Assembly: GCF_000313135.1 (NCBI RefSeq)
Contig: NW_004457293.1
Location: 1-32,839, forward strand
Origin: Acanthamoeba castellanii str. Neff
Taxonomy: Eukaryota > Discosea > Longamoebia > Acanthamoebidae
Direction: 5' to 3'
DNA length: 32,839 nt
Shown here piece after piece: positions 1 to 11,000 of the stretch. The first letter of the stretch is position 1. Every line of letters starts with the position of its first letter. The notes beneath the pieces were generated by a model that saw only the letters and a list, made by a program, of their open reading frames with translations, was not told the origin of the DNA and did no database searches. The position numbers and the translations under genes were made by a program.

Positions 1-3000
1 CTCCGCGGTATCGGAGACGAGCACGCGGTTATGCTTGATGAAGTTCTTGAGGCCATTGATGACGAACTCCCGTTGGTCGCGGGTGGCCCCGCTCTTCAGC
101 TTCACCAGGAGCTTGGCCTTGTGCGGCCTCTCCGGGGGCGGCGTCACCCAGTCGCTCGGCAGCTTCAGCGCCGGGTTGGCCTTCATCGCGTCCATGCGCG
201 CTTTGTAGACCTGCGGTCCTCCGCGGGAGGAGTAGGAGTCAACTTCATAGTCGACACACGCGCGCGCACGCGAGGCCATAGAACCAAAGAAGAGAAGGGC
301 CGGGTGACCTGGTTGACGAGCATGTTGTAGGAGTCGATGGAGATGATGATGGGCAACTTGGCCTTGGCCAACACCTTCAGCCAGGTGAAGTAGAGAGCCG
401 GGAACTTGGACGCGAAAGCCTGAAGGCCAGCGAGTGCGAGAGGGCGGGAGTGAGTGGACTACCAGCGCTACTACTGCCGCTTGAGGGGGGGGCAAGCTTG
501 GCCGGTAGAAAAGGTGCAAAGGTGCCTACCCTGGGCTTGGCGAGGTACTTGAGGCGCGTGTTGACGGCATCGGGCGTGATGCGGAATTGAATGTTAAACT
601 GCATCGGCTGGTCGATGTGGATTTGGAGTCCTTCCTGCTCACGCGGAACAAAAGACATATTTAGCCTCTGACGCATACGAGCGCGCGTGCGGTGCGTGCG
701 GTGCATGTTGTACATGCGCCGTTTCCACGATGGTATCGATGTACTGCGTGTACGTGGTGGTCAGGTTCCTCTCGATGTAGTAGGGGAAGGCCGATGCTGG
801 CACATCGGGGAAGTAGGACGGATGCCGCTGGGCATACTGGGTAATGTTGACCAGCTTGCCGGCACCGACCACGGGCGGAATCTTGAGGTCCTTGTCCCAC
901 GACGTCACAGCTGTAAATGAAAAAGAAGGGAAAAAAGGTTACAATGTTCTCCGACGCCGAAGAAGAAGAAGAGCGCTGGGAGTGAGTACCCTTGCCCGCA
1001 TCGGTGAAGAGCGAGCGCACGACGTCGAGCTTGTCGTGCGGTGTCTTCGCATACGAGAAGTGCGTGTCGTAGGCCGACAGCATCAGGTACTGGTCGTAGG
1101 TCGACTCCAGCATGTTCTCCTCCACCCCGTGTACGGCCTGCGCAATAGGGGAGGTGAGCCAAAGGGGGTTGAAGCGCACCGATCGGTGGGGTGGAGAAAG
1201 ATGGGATCATCACTGGCGGGCGCTGCTGCTGCGTACCACCGAACCGTCGGGAGTGCCGGCCATGTTCGATATGCGTGTCCCTGTTATCCCCGGTAACTCT
1301 GTGATTTTGAACGCAAAGACTGCGCGTTTCCGCAACCCAAGCCATGACACGGACGAAGAGTGAGTGAGCGCCAAGATGGAGAGACGCTCAGAGAGAGGGC
1401 AAGAGAGGGAAGGGGGGAGCAGCTGAGTACATGTGTAGCCGACGATGCCGCTGTTGGCGTCCTTCTTGTGGGTGTCGAGGAAGTCGCGCATGGATTCCTG
1501 CGCAGAGCACGATTGTGAGCGCAACTACGTGCGTAGTGTGACTGTGGAAAAGAGTGGTGAGGGTGAGGGGAGGAGTACCTCGTCGAGGGGTTGCTTCCAG
1601 TCGAAGGCCTGGATGAAGATGTCGCTGCCGCTGAGCAGGCGGATGTTGTCGCCGACCGACACCGTCTGGATTTGGAAAATGGCAGCCGCAAAGATTCTGT
1701 TGCGCACATTTACAACCCAAAGTTAACAACGCAGTAGTCAGCGACACTTCATAGGCGGCTGTTCCTTCTTCTACTACTACTGCTACGTACACAAAGGCCA
1801 CAGCAGTAGTGAACATGAGTGCCGTCTTTCTGTTTCTGTCCTTGTGCGCCGAGAGCGCCTTGCGCACCACCACTTTGAGCCTGTCCCGGTACCCACCGTT
1901 ATATCATAAATCAATGAATAAAAACATGAAATGTGGTACAAGAGAGGGGCAGTGGTACCGACTGGCGCCGCGCCACATGAGGGCGTGGAGCATGAGTTTC
2001 TCGATCTTGCCTTGGAGGATGGAGGCGACGGTGGCGAGACCCATCACCATGCCCAGCAGCGTGGCGTTGATGAGACCGAGGAAGATGCCCCAGTACTGGT
2101 AGCGGAAGGCGAACGGCACCACGTAGAGCAGCATGAACCCGAACACGATCATCATCACCGACCACACAGTCTGGTCGCGGCACCACGCACCAACAACAAT
2201 GGTCAGATGAGTAAACCAATAATGATTGCCAATAGGGAATATAAGGGAGGCGGGTGGGCGGGTGGGTACCTGCTCAACAGAGACGCCCATCTCCTCCAGG
2301 CGCACGATCTTGACCACTGTTTCGCTGAACTTCTGGTGGTAGACGTCCAGCGCGTCCCTCAGCGTGCGCGAAAGAGCCCTCTGTGAAGGATGGAACGAGC
2401 AGCCGCGACCGAGACGAGTAAGTGATCGGTGTTAGTGACACGACACTACTGCGCCTCGAGCGCAAGAAAGAAAGGCAGGCAGGCCTAGCGTACTCGAATC
2501 GGGATGATGTTGGCGATGATCGGCATGAACAAGCCCAGCGACACCCCGACCAGCACCGGCGTCCACCCGATCAGCACGTTCACCCTTTACCAGAGGATAA
2601 ACGACATAACTAACAGTCAGTTCGCTGCAGGGAGAGGGTGTGCGTGCGTGCGTGCGTGCGTGAGAGCGTACGCCGTTGAGGTGTAGTCGGCGATGAAGTA
2701 GGCCACGATGACGTTGATGAAGAACGCCAGCAACAAGCCGATGGCAATTCCCGGACCGGAGAAGAACACAGCCTGCGAGTAACGGGCGCACAGCGCAAGC
2801 GTCAGCTACACGCGCACACACGATACACAGTTCAGTCTGTTCTAGGTGGTAACGGACCTGGATGGTGAGGAGCTGGATGAGCGACTTGTGCCGGAGGCCC
2901 AGCGCGCGGAGCATGCCGTATTCGTAGGTCTTCTCCTCCGTGTTGGACAGCAGCAGCGAGTAGATGACCAGCATGGAGTGCAGCAGCAGGATGACGACGA

Positions 3001-5846
3001 GCCCGATCAGGATCTGGCTCAGGAAGGACTGGGGGATGTCGGTGCCGCGCATGAACATGTAGACCGGGAGGGTGAAGCTGCCCTTGAAGTCCAGCCCCAG
3101 CCCCAGCGACACCTGGTTGGTCCAGTCGATCATGTCCAGGTCGCGGCTCTCCTTCTCCTTCGTGTAGGTCTCGAGGCGGTCCTCCTTCTGCACGACCACC
3201 ATCGGAGCAAAGAACTGTGGTGGACCGGGACACCGCCGCGTAGGAGTTGTGAGCTACTGGGTCGCGGGCGGGCGAGAGGGGAAGCAAGCGATGGGTGTGC
3301 ACGCACCCCCATGGGGAAGTTGATGAGGAGCTTATCGACGTTGAAGTTCTCCGAGCCGGGCGGGAGGGTGTAGCCCGGGATGTTGCTCATCAGCGACCGG
3401 ATCAGCCTCGCGTTGTCGCGGATGGGCCACGGCAGCCACTCCTTATCATCAGCGTAATACAGTGCAAGTCAGATCTTTTCGTTTCATGCCAACGTTAAGC
3501 AACGCGGTTGGGAAGCGGAGGCGCGTGGCACTACCTTGAAGAGGAGGAAGGGGATGTATTTGGCCTCCATGACGACCACGGTGCCCAGGGCCGAGGGCCA
3601 CTTGCCCAACGAGTCCTCCACCTCCCCGGCAACTGCGTCGATGAGGTTTGGGGGGGGGGCGACGGAGGTGAGCCTCGACAGAGAAAAGGGTCCAATGAGG
3701 CTGTCAAAGTGCGCACCTTCCAAGTCTGACGAGAACTTGAAGAGGTCGGTGTAGGTGACGTTTCCGGTGTACTGGCCGGAGCTGATCCTCGCCAGCTGGT
3801 CGAGCAGCTCGTCGATGACGGCGTCGCTGAGGATGTCATCAAGATTGACGCGAACGATGCCAGTGTGATCGGGCGTCTGTGTGACAAAAGCGTGAGCTGG
3901 AGACAAAACCTTCACGGCGCAGGAACGCGTTAGAACCCAAGGGTACCTGGTTGATGATGGCTTGAACGAGCATTTGCACGATCAGCGGCGGAATGGTGAA
4001 GTTCAGCTGTTTCTCTGGTATGTGCGTGCGTGCGGGGGATTAGTGTGAGTGCAAGTGCCACTACAAGCTGGCGTTGAAGAGACATGCTGAGGGACGCACC
4101 TAGCTGGCGGGCGAAGCCGGGAATGTCGTGAGCGTCAAAATCGACGGTCACGTTTTCGGCAAGCCGGTGGATGCCCATGGCCACAAGCTTTTTGAACGAA
4201 GCGTCCAGCTGGTCGGTCGAGAAACCGCCAAGGTCCTGTATGTGGAGAGTTCAAAGGGTCAAAGAGTGGAGGAAGAGGGCATCGAATGAGCAAGTGGTCT
4301 TCCTAGTAGGCTTTGTACGTACCGTGGCCAAGTCTGCGATGTCAATGGTGAGCGTGACGTAGTCGCTTTTGGCGGCACCGATGTTTCTGAGTAGCGGGCC
4401 ACTGACGATGGCCTGTCGCTCGCCGAGCGCGGGGAAGGGCCAGCTTCTGCCCAGCCCGATTTCCTGGTTTTTTGACAGTGTCCGCCGGCACACGAAGTTG
4501 TTCAGCTTCGCGAGCCATGAGAAGAAAAATGATGAGGGTTGGGTTGTGCTAGCGCGTATACCTTCTCTTTGTCGGAGTCGATGACCAGAATGATGGCGGT
4601 GGAGTTACGTGTACTGTCGAACCGATTCCCAATGCGGCCCAACATCGTCCATCGTGGCGCCGCACCAGACACGCCGGGTGTGTGCGCTAGGTTGTGTTGG
4701 ATATGCGTTGCATTCAACAGAAAACTGCAAACACACAGAGAGAAGAGGAAACATGAGCACATCGACAAACGATGCACTTTGAGGTACGAACGAACCCTCC
4801 CAGCATGCCGAGAGGTGACCCGTCAGTCGTGTTCGCCGCGGGCTGAGCGTTCCTGCGTGCGAGCGGTGATGGTGAGAAAACGATAATAGGAGATGATGAG
4901 GGTGCTCTTGTGTGCATGAGCGTGTTAAGCGGTGTTGCCTTACTTGTCATAGGAGCGTGGCTCGACACCGATAGGCGTGCCGTCGGGAGTGATCAACTGT
5001 ACACCAGGTCGTCAGCGAACTAGCCGGGCCGGTATTGTTCGTTACGCTCTGGAGCAAGGGAGAAGAACCGTACCAGGTCGTATTCGCCCACGGTGTTCTC
5101 GGCCAGCTTCACGAATACCAGCGGCGACTTGGCCACGATCGCGGTAAGCGCGCTAGCAAGCAAGAACAAGAAAAGAGATGTGAGTCGAAAGACGCTTATG
5201 AGGAACAAATCAAGGCAAGGGTCGTGCGGCGCGGCGTGCGTACACAATGGCGGCAACAGCAATGATGATGGTCACCACGGCGATGCAGAAGTTCTTCTTG
5301 TTCTTGAACGAATCGACGCTCACGTAGCGCAGCGACACCCAGAAGTCCATCGCCCAGAAGAGCAGGCCCTGCATTATGTTGTGCCACTGTTGCATAATGT
5401 GCCATGCGCGTCAGCCACGCCGATCGCACCACATCGCTTCGATTGACGCCAAGAGCTGCAGAAATACGCTGCACGCACCAAGTCTGTGAAGGAGAATCGC
5501 TTTGCGTCCTCCCACAGCAGCTTGTGGAGCGGAACGTCGTTTTCCTCCTCTTCCTTGTGCGTGTCCCGGATCGAGAACGTCACTCGCTGGGGTCCTTCCT
5601 CCTTTTTCTTTCTCTCTCGTGGCAGCGTGCCCCTGTTTCCATCTTTCTCTGTCCGTGCACAACCACAAAGATTAGGTGCAATTGATCATTTACTGATTTA
5701 TTGATAATATTTTTCTGCATCAATAAATGACCAGCAGGCGGGGTACCGTGGGCAGACAAGAGAGCCACGCTGGGGTCGTCAGGGTCGCTTTCGGTGCTAG
5801 ATAGCCGCGACATGGCAGTGGCTGGTTCGCCTGACTTTGTAGCCAT
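1..5846 (-). CDS. FtsX/ABC3-type multi-pass permease, many exons, C-terminus beyond left edge
   Basis: A large intron-rich gene read right to left. The N-terminus is hydrophilic and acidic, and ATG 5846 is the first in-frame Met. A first TM segment lies near 5225-5290. A long ectodomain follows, with blocks around 4940-4980, 4560-4730, 4335-4500, 4090-4240, 3735-3880 and 3330-3440. A TM cluster comes next: about 2940-3010, 2690-2760, 2510-2580, 2105-2170 and 2020-2090. The segment near 2900-3090 has the FtsX/MacB permease look (helix, then a cytosolic turn reading EYGMLRALGLRH). Another TM lies near 1770-1840, then a second ectodomain down to base 1, so the second permease domain is probably off the window. 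No ATP-binding domain is visible, so the partner ATPase must be elsewhere if the family logic holds. Substrate unknown. An acidic segment open upstream of the ATG to a plausible acceptor at 5894/5895 hints at a further 5' exon. Exon borders are approximate. Confidence 0.7.
5683..5732. repeat. AT-rich hairpin in an intron of the FtsX-like gene
   Basis: A 50-base AT-rich patch in GC-rich surroundings. It holds a perfect 9-base inverted repeat, TTTATTGAT (5697-5705) and ATCAATAAA (5719-5727), separated by 13 bases. It lies between the first two coding blocks of the permease gene. It could be a structured intron element or a remnant of a small palindromic insertion. Confidence 0.5.
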
Positions 5847-6197
5847 GTCCACCACCTCTTCTTCCTCTTCTGATTCGCCCCCCGTAAGAGGATCCTGACA
5901 GGAGAAGATCAGAGGTGAGCACTCTGCGCCCTATTTGCGTGGGCGCCTTGAAGTGCAGGTGCGCGAATAAAGGGTGCGTACGCCAGGAATCTGCTGCCTT
6001 TCCATCTCTCTCGGCGGATCAAAGGGAAAGGCGAGGGCCTGCCGATCGCAGACAAGGATGCACGAGCGAAGATGAGAGGCGGCAGCGTAAAGTGCGGCAC
6101 GCGCTGACGAAAGGAAGACCAGCAAATTCACCTATCGGCGGATCATTTCGGGCATAAAAGTCCGACAGGCGAGGAAGGAAAATGGCCAAAAGGAAAG

Positions 6198-6270
6198 CTC
6201 CCCGGGCAGGGTTCGAACCTGCGACCTCACGGTTAACAGCCGTGCGCTCTACCAACTAAGCTACCGAGGA
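6198..6270 (-). tRNA. tRNA-Asn (anticodon GUU)
   Basis: Read on the minus strand it folds as a complete cloverleaf. The acceptor stem is TCCTCGG/CCGGGGA with one T-G wobble. The D arm is GCTT/GAGC. The anticodon stem is CACGG/CCGTG with loop CTGTTAA, giving anticodon GTT. The T arm is GCAGG-TTCGAAC-CCTGC. The discriminator base is G. It has no intron and no encoded CCA, as in eukaryotes. The A box (TAGCTTAGTTGG) and B box (GGTTCGAAC) of the internal pol III promoter are present. It sits between the divergent permease and DUF3605 genes. Confidence 0.95.
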
Positions 6271-6365
6271 CTTCTTACCTTCCTCTGATTCCTCTCGGGG
6301 CTGTTCAACGCTGGATTGGCCGTTGCTGGTCCTGGTTGGAGTGCTTTGGAGATTCTGCACTCATC

Positions 6366-6908
6366 ATGATGAGGCGTGGGTACGCCACGCTTCGCGCATC
6401 GGGGCAAGCAAATGGCACGCTGTGCCGCCGCTTGTCCTGGTCGCAGGTCGTGGACATCGTGCGTGAGCGGGCATTCGACAGATTCGGCAGGCTGCCAGAA
6501 GAACAGGCACTGTACCACAGAAGAATGAAGGAGATGAGAGAAGAGTTCGCGAGTGTGGGAGACTACGTGCTGCACCACAAGTTCAAGTATCCCTTTGACA
6601 TTCAGGCCAACCTGCACCAAGGGAAAAAATTCGTCATCCCTCCCCCTGCCGATGTTGAGAACGATCGATACGTGTGGGTGCTGAACGATTTCCCCTACGC
6701 GCTCGGCGATGAAATCGATCATTACCTGCTATGGTCCCTGCGGCCGTTCCCAGAGCCGAAGATTGAATCGATAATTCGGGATCATGTCGACTCGCGGGCC
6801 ATCGACTGCGTCTACTTCACCAACCCTCCCGTGCTGAGGAGCGTGCCCAACGTGAGCCATGTCCACATCATGACCCACCCCCTATCACCACCTCATCTCG
6901 AGATCTGA
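6366..6908 (+). CDS. DUF3605-family protein
   Basis: A single-exon ORF of 180 aa from the paired ATGs at 6366/6369; an upstream in-frame ATG at 6336 is possible. The N-terminus (MMRRGYATLRASG) is basic and could be a mitochondrial presequence. A helical WSQVVDIVRER segment follows, then YVLHHKFKYPF, then the family hallmark near residues 105-125 (VLNDFPYALGDEIDHYLLWS), which resembles the NDxPY...I.H..VW core of DUF3605. The C-terminal FTNPPVLRSVPNVSHVHIM matches the family's conserved His-x-His ending. The biochemical function of the family is unknown to me; fungal members are often called N-acetylglucosamine-induced protein 1. A GTGAGC at 6852 could act as a splice donor, but splicing there would delete the conserved HVHIM, so I kept the unspliced end. 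Confidence 0.7.
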   Translation: MMRRGYATLRASGQANGTLCRRLSWSQVVDIVRERAFDRFGRLPEEQALYHRRMKEMREEFASVGDYVLHHKFKYPFDIQANLHQGKKFVIPPPADVENDRYVWVLNDFPYALGDEIDHYLLWSLRPFPEPKIESIIRDHVDSRAIDCVYFTNPPVLRSVPNVSHVHIMTHPLSPPHLEI

Positions 6909-7269
6909 GTTCGTACCCAGTGCCTACCCACTTTTCGCGCCAAGAGATTTGCTGACGTAACACCCCTCTCCTTTTGTTTTCATTTGCTTTTTCCAGCTGG
7001 TTTTTGCACAGGGCGCGGTTGGGAATTCCTCTGGCTTACTGCTCACGTTCGGCTCGATGTTCGGTGGCGTGCGATCTGGCGACAGCACGACCGCGAGAGC
7101 GCAACAATAAAGTGGGCTCTTACCAAGCTTGCCACATCACAAACTACACTTTCAAACAAAAGCAACAACATCAACCCCGAACCAGGCACTCCCTCCTTTC
7201 CCCTAACCGTGTGAAAGTTGTTCTTCCATTTGTGCTGATTGATGGTTGTGGCCCCCTTTTTTTTTAGAA
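6909..7269. other. Intergenic region / 5' leader of the small hydrophilic gene
   Basis: No gene is supported here. A CRE-like TGACGTAA lies at 6953-6960. The run of ten or more T followed by AG just before 7269 looks like a splice acceptor two bases before the next gene's ATG, so a 5' UTR intron is likely. Confidence 0.4.
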
Positions 7270-7920
7270 ATGTCTCAGGAGCAGAAGCAACAGAAGGGCG
7301 ACCCTATCTTGGAGGGCCAGGAGCCGGGCATCCAGCGCGGAAAGAAGGAGAACGTCTGCCTCCACACCAGCTTCGAGGGCGACAACTCCCTCATTGAGGA
7401 CACCGAGCGCATGAGCCGCAAGCTCTCGGGCGAGCGAGATGAAGTCGTGCGGGGCGACGTGAGGGAGGGAGTTGAGACCCGCCTGCACACCACCACCGCC
7501 GAGCCTCGGTTCAACGTACGATGATCCTATCGAGGCCTCACCCTCGGTCAAGTCACCTGCTGCGCAGTCTGCTGAGGCTACTTTCGCACACAACAATGCA
7601 GGTCATGTCCACCACCGCCAGTGGGGCTGCGGACCTCCCCGATACCAAGCTGGGCGGCGATGTGAAACACCTCGGTGAAAGCGTGTTGCATCACAAGGTT
7701 TGCCCTACTTGTTCTTGTGTGCTTGCCCGCCTGACTTCGGCGCAATGCCCGCACGCACACACACACCACGCATCCACCCACCCACTCAAACACACACACA
7801 CACACACACACTTACACGACACAGACCAAGATGGTCGGCAAGGAGACGCCGCTTGAGCCCAGCGTGCTCGACCCGGGCTTCACGGGCATGACCGCCAACA
7901 AGTCAAGCAGCAACCAGTGA
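7270..7920 (+). CDS. Small hydrophilic protein of unknown function (3 exons)
   Basis: Exons 7270-7515, 7602-7697 and 7825-7920 join in phase 0 with GT-AG borders (donors gtacg and gtttg, acceptors gcag and acag) to give 145 aa ending at TGA. The protein is polar throughout, with no TM segment, signal peptide or Cys pairs. It is rich in Glu, Lys, Thr and Ser, with short segments such as NSLIEDTERMSRKLSGERDE and VETRLHTTTAEPRF. Composition resembles small stress-type or disordered proteins, but I do not recognise a family. The second intron holds a (CA)10 tract at 7791-7810. The gene converges with ABC transporter copy 1, leaving 159 bases between the two stops. Confidence 0.6.
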
Positions 7921-8079
7921 GCAGGGCCTTACGCGAAGGACTCACACGTAATCGTATCGGTTCTGTGGGGAGGCCTTCGTCTGGTTTGAATTGATCGCCA
8001 AATACAAACAAACTTCACAAACTTTGCCGTTGGCGGCTGTTATTTACATCGTACATGCAGGGGGGGTGTAGGACTATCT

Positions 8080-11000
8080 CTAACGCTTCTGGTGGACGAC
8101 GAACTTGAGCAGCAGGGCGCACGCGACGATGAGCGCGATCCACCAGCCCAGCATGACCAGCGAGTCGCGCAGCAGGTTGTCGGCCGACATGCCCAGGCTC
8201 TCGAGGAAGGCCTCGCCCGTCGTGATCGGACAGAACTCCTTGAACGCGCCCGGCACCGATGCGATCGGCACCCGCACCAGTTCGTGCACCGAGCACTTGA
8301 GCGTCATCCCCTTCTGCAATACGACGAACAAACAGGTGAGTCATCATCATGGCGATCAAAGCAACACGAAGTAGCCGACGCTCATAGAGAGGAGTAGACG
8401 TACGACGTCGTTGATGAGAAGGGCCTCGATGGAATACATGTCGAGGTCCATGTAGTGGGCCCAGATCCACCAGCCGGGAATGTTGTCGCGCGTGATGAGG
8501 AAGCCCGCAAAGTTGGAGAACAGCGTGAACACCAGCGCCGACAGCGCGTTGGCCAGCGTGATGTTGGGCGACGCCAGGCAGATGGTGTGCACGATCGAGA
8601 TCGAGAGGAGGTTGGCGAGGAGGTAGATGGCGAAGAAGATCCAGAAGCGACCGGCGTCGTACTGCAGCCCCGCGATGAAGTACACCGGAATGCTGCGCCC
8701 GCGTTCAAAAAGATGAAGATGTGAGGCCAAGTCTCCACCAACAGTGCCAGCGAGTGGAGTGGAGAGCGTACACAAAGGCCACAGTGTTGAAGAGCACGAA
8801 GGGGATCTCGACCAGCACAAGACAGGCCAGATAGACCAGCGAGGTGTAGGTCCGCGATGCCCGCTCACGATACATGAACGGACGCTCCAGGATCACCTTG
8901 GCCTTCAGCTCTGCACAGGCACCCCGTCGGTGAGTCAAAAAAAGAACGAAGAATGAAGAAGAAACGACGCGAACAGAAAAAGGAGGAGGGGGGGCGTACG
9001 AATGCCGAGCAAATTGGAGACCAGCAGCGAGAAGTAGAGCAGACCGCCGCGCTGGAAGGCGCCTTGCTGCGTGTCGTTGAGCTGCAGGAAGTAGGTCCCG
9101 ATGATGACGCCCAGCACCAGCGGCACGGTCACCTTCTGGAGGAACTCCTCGGGGCTGCGCCAGTAGGCCAGGAAGCTGCGCTTCATGGTCTGCGTGAACT
9201 GCTGGAGGTAGGTGCTCGCGTAGCGGTTCGTGAGCCGCTCCTTGATCTTGCGCCACCGGCTCTTCTCCTCGTCGTCCACCTTCTCCACTGCCGGGAAGAT
9301 GCCGGCTTGGAGCTGTTTCTCGGTCTCGGCGCAAAAGTCAGAGTGCTTGTAGGCCTCGGCATAGAAGTTCTCGTCCTTGTGGCCCGTCTCCACGTCCTTC
9401 TGCGCCTGATCTGCGGGATCGGCCGCCCCCGCGGCAGGGTGGGGCTTGGCGTCGTCGGTCTTGGGAATGCCGGCGCCGGTCACCTCGAGGATGAACTCGG
9501 CCGGATTCTGGTGCGGCTTCATGGCATGGCCCATGGCCGAGAAGTAGTCCAGCAGCACCGAGTAGTCGCCCTCGCTCTTCCCGATCGGGCCGAAGTAGGT
9601 CGTGAAGCCGCCCTTCTTGAGCAGCAGCAGGTGCGTGAACATGCCAAAGATCGTCGCCGAAGGCTGGTGGATCGTGCACACCACCGACGTCCCGCGGCTC
9701 GCGATGATCTTCACGGCGGTCATGACGCGCTCGGCGCCGAAGGAGTCGAGACCGGAGGTGGGCTCGTCGAGGAAGAGGATGGCCGGGTCGGCGGCCATCT
9801 CGACGCCGATGGTGACGCGCTTGCGCTGGTCGGCCGAGATGCCGTCGGCGGCGTTGACCCCGATCACCCGGTTGGCGATGCTCTCCAGGCCCAGGATCTT
9901 GAGCAGGCTGCGCGCGTACTTCTTCTTCTCCTCCACTGGAATCGCCGCTGGCAATCGACACTGCGCGTTGGACCAAATGTCAGCGAGGAGAGCCGCGGGG
10001 GGCGGGGGGCGATGGGGACAGAGGGTTTGTAGGTGGGGGTCGGGGGTCGGGGGGGGGAGTGTACGAGGGCAGAGAGCTCGATGGCCTCGTAAATGGTCTG
10101 CGTGGGCGCGTGGATGTCCTGCTGCTCGACGTATCCGATGATGCGCGACAGGTTGGCGTCGGTCTTGCGCCCGTTGACCAGCACCTCGCCCGTGATCTTG
10201 CCGCCCGTCTTGCGCCGCGCCAGCACGTCCATCAGCGTCGACTTGCCCGCGCCCGACGACCCCTGCATTTACATATTACATCAGCATCATGGTGAGCTCT
10301 TCTAACACAATCGACAAGAAGGGAGAAGGAGGGAGCAAGGGGGGCGGGGTACCATGAGAGCGAGCATCATGCCGGGCTTGACGAAGCCCGACACGTCGTG
10401 CAGCAGCTGCAGCTCCTTCTTCTTCACAATCCCGTCGCGCGCGAACACCGAGTAATTCAGGTGGTGCCACGACAGGTACGCTCCTCCTTCCACGAACTCT
10501 CCGCCCATCTTCTCCGTCTCCATTCCGCCCTTGACTGGCGCCTCTTCGATGTCTGTTGCGTCATGATACCCACACAACCCTCAACGTTTTAGCTCCGAAG
10601 ATGAAGGCACTTGAGCGCAATGATGAAGTGGTGGCGTGGTGGAGTGAGTGCGTGGCGTACCAGCAAAGCTGTCCATCTTCTTCAGCTCGCCGGCCTTCTT
10701 GGACTCGTCGTCGCTGTGGGCGTGGCCATGGGCGTGCTTGTGGGTGTGGTTGAGGTGGTGGGCCTTGACGGCCTTGATGTTGAACTGCTTCATCTCGCGC
10801 TCCTGCTCCTCGCTCACCTCGACACTCTTCATGCGCGGCTTCTTCGGCGGCGAGTGCCGCACGAACCGCATGCCCGCGTAGGTCGCCAGCGTGAAGATCA
10901 CCCACCACCCGATCACGCACACGGCCATGATCCACTTGAGCCACTCGCGGTCGAAGATGCCGTAGCTGTTCACGATGTAGTCCGTCCCGCTCGTCACCGG

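Noticed and set aside
6261..6722. A 153-codon minus-strand frame opposite the DUF3605 gene as first exon of the permease
   Set aside because: Its residues are only the antisense of the conserved DUF3605 coding sequence and show no permease-like features.
6852..6996. Possible intron (gtgagc ... tttccag) in the DUF3605 gene
   Set aside because: Splicing would remove the conserved HVHIM ending expected for the family; the unspliced ORF ends naturally at 6908.
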